From Tillus elongatus (taxonomy: Eukaryota > Arthropoda > Insecta > Coleoptera > Cleridae): a stretch of 64,000 bases of DNA. Shown here one piece after another: positions 12,428-25,924 of this stretch. Position 1 is the first letter of the stretch. Each line of letters begins with the position of its first letter. The DNA lies in NCBI GenBank assembly GCA_964006375.1, contig OZ023262.1:96699476-96763475 (forward strand), in the 5' to 3' direction. The translations under genes and the position numbers were made by a program. The notes under the pieces are model-generated. The model saw only the letters and a list, made by a program, of their open reading frames with translations. It did no database searches and was not told the DNA's origin.

Positions 12428-13144
12428 TAAAATTGTTCAATATGGCCACCGTTTTGTTCAATGCACTTTATACATCTTTTTGAAACATGCCTGCACACTC
12501 TGGTGACGGTGTCTCGGTTAATATGATTTATAGCTTCCGTGATTCTGTTTCATATAATTCATTGATATTTTGTGGTGGATCGAATTTATACACATCATTC
12601 TTCAGAGTACATCAGGACTTCGAGCACACCAATTACCCGCCCATTGTTACAAATGACACGATTATTAAAATTTTGGTACAAAAATTCTTTAACGATCCTA
12701 GCATGGTGAGCTGGAAAACCGTCTTGTTGGTACCACATCTCGTCTAAATTATCATGAATTCTTCTAATCGTTGGTAAGATATCATTTCTCAATAGATTAA
12801 GATACATTTCCCCAGTTAAATTATTTTCAAAAAAGAAGGGACCAACAATGAAGTTACTGAAATTTTAAAAAATTAACTAATCTACAAATAAAAATGACAG
12901 TTTTTTACCTAATAAGCCGCACCAAACAATAATACCAAATCTGTCTTGCTCTTTCTTCCTTTAGATGGGGATTTTCATTTGCCCAATAATGCCTATTATG
13001 GCGATTATACACACCACAATTTGTAAATCTGGATTCATCAAACCATATTATTTTCAAATGAAAATTTTCATATTGCTGACATCGTCCTTGGATGGGCACC
13101 AGCAGTTGAATAGTTGTGTGAACGTATGTGTACACGCCGTACAC
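12428..13144 (-). pseudogene. Tc1/mariner-superfamily transposase relic
   Basis: Minus-strand pieces match the insect transposase type that reads FTN-x-G-x-x-N-x-HN-x-HYW. FDESRFTNCGVYNRHNRHYW at about 13040 holds the first catalytic Asp. GPFFFENNLTGEMYLNLL follows at about 12840. MWYQQDGFPAHHARIV at about 12720 holds the second. After a frameshift comes GNWCARSPDVL at about 12640, corresponding to the third (RSPDL) motif. C-terminal RHVSKRCIKCIEQNGGHIEQ is still legible near 12440. At least three frameshifts and a small insertion near 12850-12900 inactivate it. The N-terminal helix-turn-helix is not seen. Confidence 0.85.
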
Positions 13145-13159
13145 CTCCTATTACAGTGA

Positions 13160-13968
13160 GTTTCTACTGAATTCAACTGTTGCCTATTTGTCAAAGCAGA
13201 ACGACAGACAAACTTCACAAAAGACAGTAAGTGTCCGCTACCAATCGCAACGTTAAGTGAAACGACGTAAAACGAATCATTGGGAATGAATAATGTAGAT
13301 TGTATAGATTTGTGACTACAAAATGATTAAGAAAAAAACAGTCTTTATCTACATAATGTATTATGTACATGCCTACAGTCTACATTATATTATGTACTCC
13401 TTTTTTACCTACTATTTTAGACATTTTTTTTTAGAATTAACTACGTAGTCTACCTAATCAGTTTCAACGTTAAACGATACATTTGCCTACAACAAACTGT
13501 GACGCTATAATGAAACAACGTTAAATGATACGATGTTACGTGAGGACGTACTTTAATGATTGAAGTCCAGTGTACGTTTGTTTGTCTCCAATCTCAATCT
13601 CTGAGTCTGTACTCAGCAGTTGAGCGCGCAAAATCAGTTGTTCGCGCCTTGTGGCCTTGTACACCATTGTGTACACGGCCATTGAAATATAATAACCTTG
13701 AACTAAGGAAACCCGTATGATACGAGCGTCTCGAGACAGTAAAACACGGTTGCACTGATCATACGTACTTTGTAGAAAATTTTTAATGCATTAAAGACGC
13801 AAAATTTAAATTACAGTAGGAAGTCAAATACTTATTTCCTGAATATATTTGTCGTGTCGTTATTAAAGTGATGCTATTCTACACTGCACAGTATAACGTA
13901 CTGGTCCCTATTAATGATTCCAGCTTGATAGTATATTATTATATGTAATTCGCAGTTAAAAAACTGTT
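13160..13968. other. Unassigned DNA containing one arm of a fold-back MITE family
   Basis: At about 13728-13790, ACGAGCGTCTCGAGACAGTA, then CACGGTTGCACTGATCATAC and ACTTTGTAGAA, match one arm of the fold-back element at 17741-18100. The second arm is missing. The rest of the stretch shows nothing recognisable. Confidence 0.6.
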
Positions 13969-13982
13969 TAAAGACAAAAGTA
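13969..13982. repeat. Left 14-bp target site duplication of the LOA element
   Basis: TAAAGACAAAAGTA is identical to 16604-16617 and brackets the LOA insertion. Confidence 0.93.
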
Positions 13983-16510
13983 AGGAAACAGGACGGGAGC
14001 TGGACAAGCACCGGTGAGGAGACCCTGCGTCATCTCGCCGAAGTTCACCTTGAGGGCGGTGGAGCCGTCACGGAGGCTGCCGAACCAGGCCGGTGGACAG
14101 TCCCGAATGCGGACTGGCAGCTGGCGGAGGAGGTGGTCACAGATGGCTCTATAACCTGGGCGGTCAGCGAGTTCGCTCCATTCAAATCCGCAGGCTGCGA
14201 TGGGATTTTTCCAGCCCTGCTCCAGAGGGGCCTGGATATACTGCTTCCCAACATAAGGGAGGTTTTTCGGGCTAGCCTGGCGTGGGGCTACGTCCCAAAG
14301 GCCTGGCGCCGGGTTAGGGGGGTCTTCATTCCCAAACCGGGAAGGGAGGACTACACGCTGGCCAAGGCTTACAGGCTAATCAGCCTAACATCCTTCCTAC
14401 TTAAGGCATTGGAAAAGTTAGTAGATAGGTTTATGTTGGGAGGGATCCTCAAGGATCATCCCTTCCACAAAGGTCAGCACGCGTACCAGCGGGGGAAATC
14501 GACGGAGACGGCGCTCCACGCTGTGACGCGGAAGGTGGAAAGGGCTCTACACTACGGGGAGAGCACATTAGCTGTGTTCTTCGATGTGGAGGGGGCCTTT
14601 GATAAGGCAAGGACGGATACAGTCTGTAACGCCCTACAGGAGAGGGGAACGCCGAGGTCCCTAACAAGCTGGGTGGCGAGCATGCTGGAGGACAGGAGAG
14701 TGTCGCTGACCTTGAGGGGCCGAGGGCTGGACGTTGGGGTGACGGGCGGCTGTCCCCAGGGGAGCTGCATTTCGCCTCATCTATGGTGTCTGGTCATGGA
14801 CGGCCTCTTGGAGCGGCCTCTTGGAGCGGCTCTCTGAGAATGGCTTCTACGCACAGGCGTACGCTGATGATGGGCTGGTCTTAGTCACCGGCAAATTCCT
14901 CGGCGTCGTCTGTGAGTGCATGCAAGCTGCCTGTAGCATAATCGAAAGGTGGTGTGGTGAGCAGGGACTCTCCGTAAACCCGGCGAAGACGGAGATGGTC
15001 CTATTTACCAAGAAGAGGAAGGTAGAGGGGTTCAGGGCGCCCGTGATGTTTGGAAAACCTTTAGCTTTAGTGCGGGAGGTCAAATATCGGGGTGATCCTG
15101 GACCCGAAACTAACATGGGGGTCGCAAATAGAACGAGTTGTGAGGAAGGGAGTAGCGACCCTCTGGCAGCTGCGTCGTGTGATAGGGAGGACCTGGGGAG
15201 TTAATCCCCGGATCCTTCATTGGATCTACACTGCGATCGTCAGGCCGAGAATCCTCTATGGGGCGTTGGTCTGGTGGTGTGGTGTAAACCAAACAACCAG
15301 CAGGAAGCTGGCCAAACTCCAAAGGCTGGCTATCCTGGGTATCACAGGCGCTATGAGGACGACACCCTCAGCCGCGCTAGAGGTCCTGTTGATGCTGCCA
15401 CCGCTTCCCATCTGTATCAGAAGGGAGGCTATGGCGTCGCATCTTAGGATCCGGGACTCAGGTAACTGGAGCGGAGAGGGAGCAGTAATAGGGCATGCAA
15501 GAGTCGCCAAGGAGGTGGAAAAGGAAATTCCGATTTCCGCCATAAAGGTAAGAGATGCCGAGGACGATATTAGGTTGACTAGGCCATACACCCTCAGGAT
15601 CCCCAGTAGGGATCAGTGGAGGGAAAATGAGGTTGCATTCCAGCCCGCAAGCCTGGTCTGTTTCACCGACGGATCGCGGCTGGAGGACCAGCAATCCTCC
15701 GGGGCAGGAATATACATCGAGGGCCTGGGGGTGCGCGAGAGCTATGCTCTTGGCGCATACACCACGGCATTCGAAACAGAGGCGTATGCTATCCTGTCTG
15801 TGGCCAATAGACAGGATGTGAAGATGAGTCCCGAGAAATGTGTGTGCATTTGCTCGGATAGCCAGGCGGTCCTCCGGGCAGTCTGCGCGGCCAGAATCAG
15901 GTCACCCCTGGTTCAGGAGTGCGCTGACGCCCTCAGAGGGCTAGCCAGGACGAAGGAGGTGCAACTGGTGTGGGTTCCGGGACACTGTGGCGTGGCGGGG
16001 AATGAGGTGGCGAATAATCTCGCAAAGCTCGGTTCCCGGCGGCCGTTCTGTGGCCCGGAGCCTGCGATAGGCATAAGTAGGAAGACAGTCTCTGTCGTCT
16101 TAGACAGGTGGACCGAGGAAGCAATGGAGAGGCACTGGGGGTCGGTTGATGGCTGCAGGCAGGCGAGGGACTTCGTGGAGGGGCCGGACAGAGATAAAGC
16201 TGTCTGGCTACTCGGAAGGAGTCGACCTACGCTTCGCCGCATCCTCGGGGTGCTGACAGGCCACTGCGCCCTTAGAAGACACCTCACATTGATAGGCGTA
16301 GAGAGGGATCCCATTTGCCAGGAATGTGGCGAGGATGAAGAAACGTCCTACCACTACCTGTGTGAATGCGAGGCTTTTGGGAGTCTTCGAGCAGAATTGT
16401 TCGGATCAAGGACTCTGCAGAGGAATCAGGTAAGTACCGTCCAATTGAAGACCGTCATGGCCTTCATCTCGAGGTCGAGGCGGTTTGGCGACGGAACCGA
16501 GGAAGAGTAG
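13983..16510 (+). pseudogene. LOA-like ORF2 (RT, RNase H, zinc knuckle) with two frameshifts
   Basis: The frame opens at the first base after the target duplication and encodes RT palm motifs FAPFKSAGCDGIFPALLQ, AYRLISLTSFLLKALEKL, AVFFDVEGAFDKA (catalytic Asp) and GCPQGSCISP. A 13-bp tandem duplication at 14802-14827 breaks the frame just before AYADDGLVL (about 14860). A loss of about 2 nt near 15090 shifts it again at KYLGVILDPKLTW. From 15092 to the stop at 16510 the frame is intact. RNase H shows CFTDGSRL, AFETEAYAIL, CICSDSQAVL and WVPGHCGVAGNEVAN; in that last motif the usual final catalytic Asp is Asn. Then comes GHCALRRHL and a C-x2-C...H-x4-C cluster (CQECGEDEETSYHYLCEC). Confidence 0.92.
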
Positions 16511-16603
16511 AGCATGGTTGCTGGGTTGCTGGGGTTGGCAAAAAGGGCCCATTGTGGCCTACTTGCTTGGCGTTGGCCTCCCCACCACTGCTACTACTAC
16601 TAC
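13983..16603 (+). mobile_element. LOA/Lian-like non-LTR retrotransposon, 5'-truncated
   Basis: A GC-rich island in AT-rich surroundings is bounded by a perfect 14-bp direct repeat, so the insertion limits are exact. The left end falls inside the RT-encoding frame, as expected from incomplete reverse transcription. The right end is a short CTA/ACT microsatellite tail (about 16590-16603). RT followed by RNase H and a C-terminal Cys/His cluster, in one ORF2, is the LOA-clade arrangement, as in Lian from mosquitoes. The clade call is by resemblance. Confidence 0.9.
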
Positions 16604-16617
16604 TAAAGACAAAAGTA
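16604..16617. repeat. Right 14-bp target site duplication of the LOA element
   Basis: Exact repeat of 13969-13982, immediately after the CTA/ACT tail. Confidence 0.93.
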
Positions 16618-16849
16618 TATACATCTGTATGTATATACCTGTCCACACCGCTTAATGACTCTAGCCGATAAGAAACAAATGAGAGATGAACAAGTGTTAA
16701 TGTTCAGTTGTTGGAACCTATGATGAGAGGTGATTAATAAAACTTGACCAACCAAGGTTGTGGTATATTGATTACTCAATGAAATTAAAAAAGCCACTGA
16801 CTTGTAAATACTTTTATTTTCAGATCAAAACCTACAAGTATGTATGATC

Positions 16850-17115
16850 TACAATTTACCGTTCACAGAATCGTTTCAGTATCTCTTGAATGGTTTTCAT
16901 TGAGGTGAACTTGTAAGCCTCTGTAAGTTGACTAATGTTTCCATGCAATTATCTTCAGGGCAGAATAACCTTGATGTAGTGCGAGAAGTCTTCGAATGAT
17001 TTATGCTTTTATGTGAGTTGATCATGTGCCGGCCTAATGCATATTCGCTAGGGAATATAACTTGGAGCATATGGTGCATTTAGTTTTTGCTTTCTAATCA
17101 TTTTTCTGCCAAGTT
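16850..17115 (-). pseudogene. Decayed C2H2 zinc-finger fragment
   Basis: On the minus strand, CTICSK in one frame is followed after a one-base shift by FPSEYALGRHMINSHK, together a C-x2-C...H-x4-H finger. A second finger reads LFCPEDNCMETL, then after another shift VHLNENH. The spacing of paired Cys and His residues across the two frames argues for a former multi-finger protein rather than chance. Both fingers are frameshifted and no start is visible. Whether the source was a host gene or a transposon cannot be told. Confidence 0.45.
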
Positions 17116-17357
17116 AGGCTCAAAGGTATGGAATTTTCGCATATGAGCCTACACATTTTTCTTCTCGGTATATACACTCATGCATTCACTACACTTTATG
17201 ATGGAATTCATTTTAAATATAAACCGAACGATTAATAATAAACAATATCAAATATATAGAATATAACTATATACGTATATACTGTTTATTAAGAACAAAA
17301 TACTTTACACAAAGATTATTACACACAGAAGACAAGCGTATAGGTTATAGTTATATT

Positions 17358-17586
<229 letters not shown>

Positions 17587-17740
17587 GACAATTTTTTTAT
17601 CTTTGAAAGTGGATAAATTAACAAAACTTAAAAAAACACAGGTAGACGTGTCTGTTTACCAATTTTTAACCCCTTTGATCAAAGAAAACTAAAGGTAGAT
17701 AAAAATCTAACAATGACCGTTACAATTATTTCAAGATGAA

Positions 17741-18100
17741 GACGAGCGTCGCGATAGTAAACACCCGGCCGCATTGATCACGCGCACTTTGCAGAATATA
17801 TTAAGTAACGAAATAAAATACCTCCCTGGCGTGCTGTTTACACACAAGCCTCCGAACTGACCTTCCTGCCCTGCCCCGGCATCAGTTTGCCTAATAAAAG
17901 CTACATTATGCTCACATGAAAGGCATGGTTCATTTACCTTCTCCTTTTAGCCTTTAATTGGGCAAACTGATTTCAAGGCAGGTCAGTTGGGAGGATTGTG
18001 TGTAAACAGCACGTCAGGGAGATCTATTTAGTCCCTTAATATATTCTGCGAAGTACGCATAATCAATGCAACCGGTTATTACTGTCGCGACACTCTCTTA
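17741..18100. mobile_element. Fold-back MITE with about 150-bp arms
   Basis: The left arm (GACGAGCGTCGCGATAGTAA, GCATTGATCACGCGCACTTT, GCAGAATATATTAAG, CGTGCTGTTTACACACAA, CAGTTTGCC) is mirrored by the right arm in reverse complement (GTCGCGACAGTAATAACCGG, GCAGAATATATTAAGGGAC, CGTGCTGTTTACACACAATC). The loop of about 70 bp carries no coding sequence. A solitary related arm is at 13728-13790. Target duplication not resolved. Confidence 0.8.
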
Positions 18101-18595
18101 GATGAAGTTGATTCTTGTCGGGGTTGTCAGATCTTCAAAAATTTCATGTAGTTAAACCTTGCGTGTATAATCATTTCCAAGGTTCATAACGAAAACTTTT
18201 ATAAAAGTTAATTTTACCAGTTAAAAAAATAATTTGTAACTGTATTTAACACCTGCAAATTTCGATTTACCCATTTCTCATGATTTTAGTTGACCACTTA
18301 TAACTATAATTTTTTTACCTGACAACGCGGTCTTATCTGAATCCGATGTGCTGCTGTCCATGTCCACTGTCATTCTGCATTCTGTTATGTGATTTGTCAT
18401 TTTTATTTGTGAATGTCAAATCAATAAATTAGAATTGTCTAGCCTCAAATTTAAAAAGCTGTAATGTATAACGATCAATTTTGATTTTGATTAGCTGCTT
18501 TATCTCCACCGTCAACTTAAATCTAAATATCTACTAATAATGATAAAGCTATAAACTATAAAGTTGCTGTGTTGTTATAGTGTCAAATCTCCAGA

Positions 18596-18671
18596 TCAGT
18601 GCAGTGCGCCTATACATATCTAATCAAGGATGAATTGGAATTGAGATGCAAGTGTATTTTATATAACAAAG
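18596..18671 (+). other. Candidate 5' untranslated exon (weak)
   Basis: TCAGT at 18596-18600 matches the arthropod initiator consensus, with TATAAAG about 39 bp upstream. The segment ends AACAAAG followed by GTAGGT, a plausible splice donor at 18672. It was chosen because a coding-like exon with an acceptor follows 178 bp later. Each signal is common by chance in AT-rich DNA. Confidence 0.2.
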
Positions 18672-18849
18672 GTAGGTATTTTGGTATTCTACTAATATTT
18701 TAGACTATACTTGGAGCTTTCAAACCTAAAATAAATGGATTCCTTATAACCTAACTTTTCTGTTAAAATCTGAATTCTGTTTTTCTTTCATTTATTTTGT
18801 AATTTACAGTCACAATAGAACAAAATTTTAAATACGTTTCTATTTCTAG

Positions 18850-19001
18850 CAATGGCAGCCAACCATGTAAAAGAAATTTCAACAAAAAACACCATAAAAG
18901 GAAGAAAGAAGACAGTGGTTAAAGTTAAAATAAATAATACATTATGTATACATATGGTGAATTCAAATCTTACTATTTACTGCAGATACACAATTAGACA
19001 G
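18850..19001 (+). CDS. Candidate first coding exon of an unidentified gene (weak)
   Basis: A pyrimidine-rich acceptor ending TATTTCTAG precedes an ATG at 18852. Fifty codons stay open to AGACAG, followed by the near-ideal donor GTAAGC at 19002. The peptide starts MAANHVKEISTKNTIKGRKK and is basic, with no domain I recognise. No downstream exon was found; the next sequence is a (TA)n repeat insertion from 19126. It may be the start of a host gene running out of recognisable range, a pseudogene, or chance. Confidence 0.27.
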
Positions 19002-19125
19002 GTAAGCCAACAAGCATCTAAAATGTAGTCCTTTATCTTACCTAGACAAGGACGGACATTGCTAAATAACTTGTCAGTCTGATTGTATATTATACTTATT
19101 TATTTGTGGCCAGCTTGGTAGTGTT

Positions 19126-19260
19126 TTTTAGTGAATTTTTATTTTAAAAAAATTCACTAATAGAGAGGTATCGATGGTGAGACTTCGCAAAAATTTTTGC
19201 AAATGTGCGCGAATTTGGGCCCCTAGAACCCATATCCGGGGTTAGTTTTGATTTTTATAT

Positions 19261-19308
<48 letters not shown>
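19126..19308 (+). mobile_element. (TA)n repeat family copy, 5' half
   Basis: Hairpin TTAGTGAATTTTTATTTT, then AAAATTCACTAATAGAGAG, is followed by GTATCGATGGTGAGACTTCG, GGGCCCCTAGAACCCATATC and CGGGG, then TTTATATGTTTATA and a TA array. The array is cut off by the R1-like retrotransposon at 19309. Confidence 0.9.
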
Positions 19309-19314
<6 letters not shown>

Positions 19315-19743
19315 CCCTAACTAGACTACTACCCAACATCGAAGGTCCCAGGGCATCAAAGAGGAGACTGTTAATGAGTGTCGCGATGTCGCAGATATTG
19401 TATGCTGCCCCCACGTGGCACAGTGTTATTAAAAACAAAAAGCTTGTACAGAGACTCACAATGGTGCAGCGAATACTCTCCATTAGAATATGTAGCGCCT
19501 ATAGGACAATTTCAGCAGAGGCTGCAGCTGTGATTGCAGGAGTGCCACCAGTGGAGCTGCTCATCCAGGAGAGACAAGAACGATATGGCGGTCTAACACG
19601 AGAAACTGCTAGGTCTCAACTGATGACTAGATGGCAGACGAAATGGGAGAACAGCACAAAAGGCCGCTGGACCTGGAGGATTATTCCAAATATTAGAACC
19701 TGGAGTGAAAGAAATCACGGAGAGGTGGACTACTTCTTGACCC

Positions 19744-21428
<1,685 letters not shown>

Positions 21429-22475
21429 CAAAGACCTAACTATGTGCCAAAATTCAGCTTTCTAGGGTTGCAGAAAATTAAGCTATTCAAATTTGAAACA
21501 TTTATGTTTAAAATATCACCGCCTTTCTTTGAATAGTTTATATGAGATCTAGTATGGTTGTCGTGGTAATGTAACATTTGATATTACGGCGCAGGTCTGT
21601 TAGACGCTCTAACTGACATTTACCGTACGTATGAGATCGTTTATATTATGTTTATTTGTTTGTAAAATTTTTATATACAAATGCAAATTATTCCTTTATT
21701 AATGTTAGTGGGTGGATTGAACAGTGTTTGTTATGTTTTATCAAAACATATATACGTAAATGGTTTATAAATTGTGTATTTGCATATTGAATAAATAAAT
21801 AAATATAAAGGATCGAAGTTTTACAAAAGGGCTGATATTATACAGGGTGACGCGTTTCTACGGTAAAGCTGAATATAATTATTATACAATTTTTTTTCGA
21901 ACAGTCTTATTTTATTGCATTTTTTATCGAAATATGTTTGTAAGAAAAAAAATCAAGACGCAGTAGGTAAGTGCGTTTTGGTAGCAAATTTTCATTAAAT
22001 GCCTCAAATTTCAATAACTCAATTTGGTATTAACCTAAGATTGGTTGGTTAGAAAACCAACGTTTAAGGTATATTGTCGGAAAATTTTTGTACATTTTCA
22101 AACAATAAGTTATTTTGATAAAATATGGCACATTGTTTCTACTATATATTTTGCTCATAACCTTAACTCGTTTCTGTGCTTCCGTGTGCTCTGGAGAATG
22201 CATTAACAAGTCGTTATTGTAGTGTAAAATTCAAATTTACTAAATGTAGTTTTGATAAAGCAGAATGAAAAAAGTGAATTTATTGACTGAGGAGTAATAT
22301 TGTGTTGTATACTGGGAGAGTGTTTGAAAATGATGATGTTATATTCTATAAATTAATTAATTATCAACATATGTAAAATACTTCAACCACTTTATTTAAA
22401 ACGTTAAAATGGTGTATCTGCTTGTCATAATAAGGTTACTTAAAGCACGAGGGATATACTGTTTGGTTTGTTTTA
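21429..22475. other. Repeat-derived and unassigned DNA
   Basis: 21429-21525 continues the 3' block of the (TA)n family (CCAAAATTCAGCTTTCTAGG, GAAAATTAAGCTATTC). 21843-22180 starts CAGGGTGACGCG and carries GACGCAGTAGGTAAGTGCG at 21957. It is the same repeat as 32655-33010, including TTTTTGTACATTTTCAAACA and ATGGCACATTGTTT. No genes seen. Confidence 0.65.
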
Positions 22476-22625
22476 TTAGTGAATTTTTATTTTAAAAAAT
22501 TCGCTAATAGAGAGGTATCGATGGTGAGACTTTGCAAACATTTTTGCAAATGAGTGTGAACTAGGACTCCGAGAACCCATATCCGGGGTTAGTTTCAATT
22601 TTTATATGTTTATATATATTTATTA
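22476..22625 (+). mobile_element. (TA)n repeat family copy, 5' block only
   Basis: Hairpin TTAGTGAATTTTTATTTTA...TTCGCTAATAGAGAGG, then GAACCCATATCCGGGGTTAG and TATATGTTTATATATATT. Only a short TA core remains before the BEL/Pao relic. Confidence 0.85.
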
Positions 22626-22639
22626 GTCTTCCCAGTGGC

Positions 22640-23130
22640 CATTTTTCTGTGCTGTTGTTGTCATCTTTTATTATACCATGTCGCCTGCGTGTACGACATT
22701 CTTCTTGTTTTCCACTTGTGTCTTTGCTGTAACTGGTTAAGATATTCTTTATGCCAAGTATCCCAAAAATCTTTTCTCATTTTTTGTATTGTCCTCCATT
22801 TTCCCTGTAGATTACCATCAATGTTTTCTGAGATGATTTTTGGTGGTGCTACTAGTTCTCTCCCTATGAGGAAATGACCAGGAGTCAATACTTGAAATTT
22901 GTTAATATCGTCAGATAATGGACAAAGTAGTCTTGAATTTAACAATGATTTTATTTGGTGAGTTACTGTGGTTAACTCTATATGTCAATCTCGTTTCTCC
23001 AATCATTCGCTTGAGGTGATATTTCACTCCTGCCTCCCAGAGCCCTCCAAAATGAGGTGCTAAAGGTGGTATAAAGTGCCACGGCAACCCCATGTGTGTG
23101 GTATTCTCCTGGATCTGAGGTTTTTTGCTC
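22640..23130 (-). pseudogene. BEL/Pao integrase C-terminal relic
   Basis: Minus-strand WHFIPPLAPHFGGLWEAGVK (about 23070) is the BEL/Pao integrase signature that follows the catalytic Glu. After a frameshift comes NSRLLCPLSDD, then LTPGHFLIGRELVAPP and KDFWDTWHKEYLNQLQQRHK. The frame is broken near 22945. No LTR, reverse transcriptase or protease sequence is present, and both sides are copies of the (TA)n repeat. It is a small fragment of a former LTR retrotransposon. Confidence 0.88.
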
Positions 23131-23133
23131 ATT

Positions 23134-23257
23134 TTAGTTAATTTTTATTTTTTAAAAAAATCACTAATAGAGAGGTATCGATGGTGAGTCTTTGCTAAAA
23201 TTCTTTCAAATGAGAGCGAACTAGGACCCCTAGAACCCATATCCGGGGTCAGATTCA

Positions 23258-23355
<98 letters not shown>

Positions 23356-23766
23356 CTCCGTCTGAAAAGTCAAAAAATAATTAACCGATTTCGATGAAAC
23401 TTGGCAAGTGACTTTCTTTTCTTAATGGCTTGGGTGAGTTCGTTAGCCAGAAAAATCGGACGGGGTTTTCCGGGAAATAATAAAATTTCATATATATGTT
23501 GCCTCAGGAGTTACTACGTACCAAAATTCAACTTTCTAAGTTTAGAGAAAATTGAGTTATTCAAATTTTAAATTTTCTTTCGAAAAATTTTTTTATATAT
23601 ATTATAAACTTATTTTAATTAAATTTTGTGGATATCTTTCCTTAGGAAAGACCTTACTACGTATTAAAATTAAACTCTAAGTTTATAGAAAATTGAGTTA
23701 TTTAAATTTGAAGCATTTAATAAAAATTCACTACCATAACGCACTTGCTGTGTCCAGAGTTTTTTA
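23134..23766 (+). mobile_element. Most complete copy of the (TA)n repeat family
   Basis: This copy shows the whole architecture: 5' hairpin (TTAGTTAATTTTTATTTT...AAAAAAATCACTAATAG), conserved block (GAGGTATCGATGGTGAG, CCCCTAGAACCCATATCCGG), TA core at 23261-23356, 3' block (TTAACCGATTTCGATGAAAC, GAGTTCGTTAGCCAGAAAAA, TTTCTTTCGAAAAA, CCAAAATTCAACTTTCTAAG), and an end AAAATTCACTACCATAACGC followed by the ACGCA-CTTGC-TGYGT hairpin and CCAG. The 5' and 3' ends share an inverted GTGAATTTT/AAAATTCAC motif. No coding capacity. The plan resembles Helentron-associated non-autonomous elements (HINE/DINE-1). Confidence 0.8.
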
Positions 23767-24865
<1,099 letters not shown>

Positions 24866-25092
24866 TTTTAAATTCATTAAAGACATGTTTGGATAAAAAC
24901 ACAATGTTTCAATTGAAACAAAAATTTTTCGCAACTTTAATAATGTCTTTCCTTGTCTCCAATTTAAAGGTGTTATTTTTTATCACTATAATCATATTTT
25001 TTATGTTCTGGATACACATACACACGATTCATATGAATATAAATAAATGCACATATACATACACACACACAAGTAGACACCCAGAATTCTGC

Positions 25093-25093
<1 letters not shown>

Positions 25094-25176
<83 letters not shown>
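25094..25176. repeat. (TA)n microsatellite
   Basis: About 41 TA units, ending about 35 bp before the first recognisable Helentron coding sequence. Confidence 0.97.
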
Positions 25177-25177
<1 letters not shown>

Positions 25178-25211
25178 CGCTATAATATAATCAAACATGT
25201 TTTTTATTTCA

Positions 25212-25794
25212 GAAATTCAAACTTGACAAGGAAAGAAAACAAGAACAAAGAAAATATTTTGATTACAAAAGACAAGATCACAATGAAAGAAATAAAGTCT
25301 CTCAAAAGCGGAGGCTAGATGGGTCTACGGAAAGAGAGATTCATAATAAACGCCAGCGGCTATCACAAGGTCAACGTCTTAGGAATCCAGAGAAGAAAGA
25401 AATGTATAGGAAGAGACTGATTAGGTCTCAAGAGTTGCGATTAACTAACCCTGGTTTTAAAGAACTGCATAAAAAATGTTTAATTAAATCACGGAATATG
25501 CGGTTGAATGATTCAATGCATCTCGAAATTTATAGAAAACGTTGAATAAAATCACAGAACACACGGTTGGCAAACCCTGAAAAAACACAGGCACATATTC
25601 GAACAAGTCAAATGAGTAGGGAAAAGCGCTTGAAAAATTCACAGTTTAAGAAAAAGTTTTATACACACACGAGTAAAGCACAAAAAGACAGGCTAACTGA
25701 TGCATCTCAGTGTACTATTCATATTAAGTCTGTTCGAAATTCCTCTCATAAGAAGAAAAAAAAGTCATTAGCGTGGAAAAAAAATGTTTAAAAC
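25212..25794 (+). pseudogene. Helentron copy 1: basic repeat-rich N-terminal region
   Basis: Coding similarity starts right after TTTATTTCAG, a good splice acceptor (25202-25211), so the N-terminus may have been spliced. The region is very basic and built of repeats of about 20 residues with the theme R-L-x-N-P/D (QRLRNPEKKEMYRKR, LRLTNPGFKELHKKC, MRLNDSMHLEIYRKR, TRLANPEKTQAHIRT). Such repeats precede DUF6570 in many arthropod Helitron proteins. One TGA stop occurs near 25542. It probably bound nucleic acid; that is inference. Confidence 0.7.
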
Positions 25795-25924
25795 ACTCAC
25801 TGAAGCAATAAAAGTGGCCCTATTTGGAAGTGTGCTGGCTGCAATAGATTATGGTTTAAATATTCAGTTAAGTTCTTTACATTTCAGACACCAGAGGAAA
25901 AAAAAATTAAAAAATAATTTTTAG

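Noticed and set aside
15913..16314. 133-codon minus-strand frame within the LOA element, and other minus frames at 14045-15694
   Set aside because: Shadows of the GC-rich RT/RNase H frame on the opposite strand.
23126..23766. CRISPR-like or satellite reading of the many repeated 5' blocks
   Set aside because: The repeats are dispersed, in both orientations, with no regular spacers; they are transposable elements in a eukaryotic genome.
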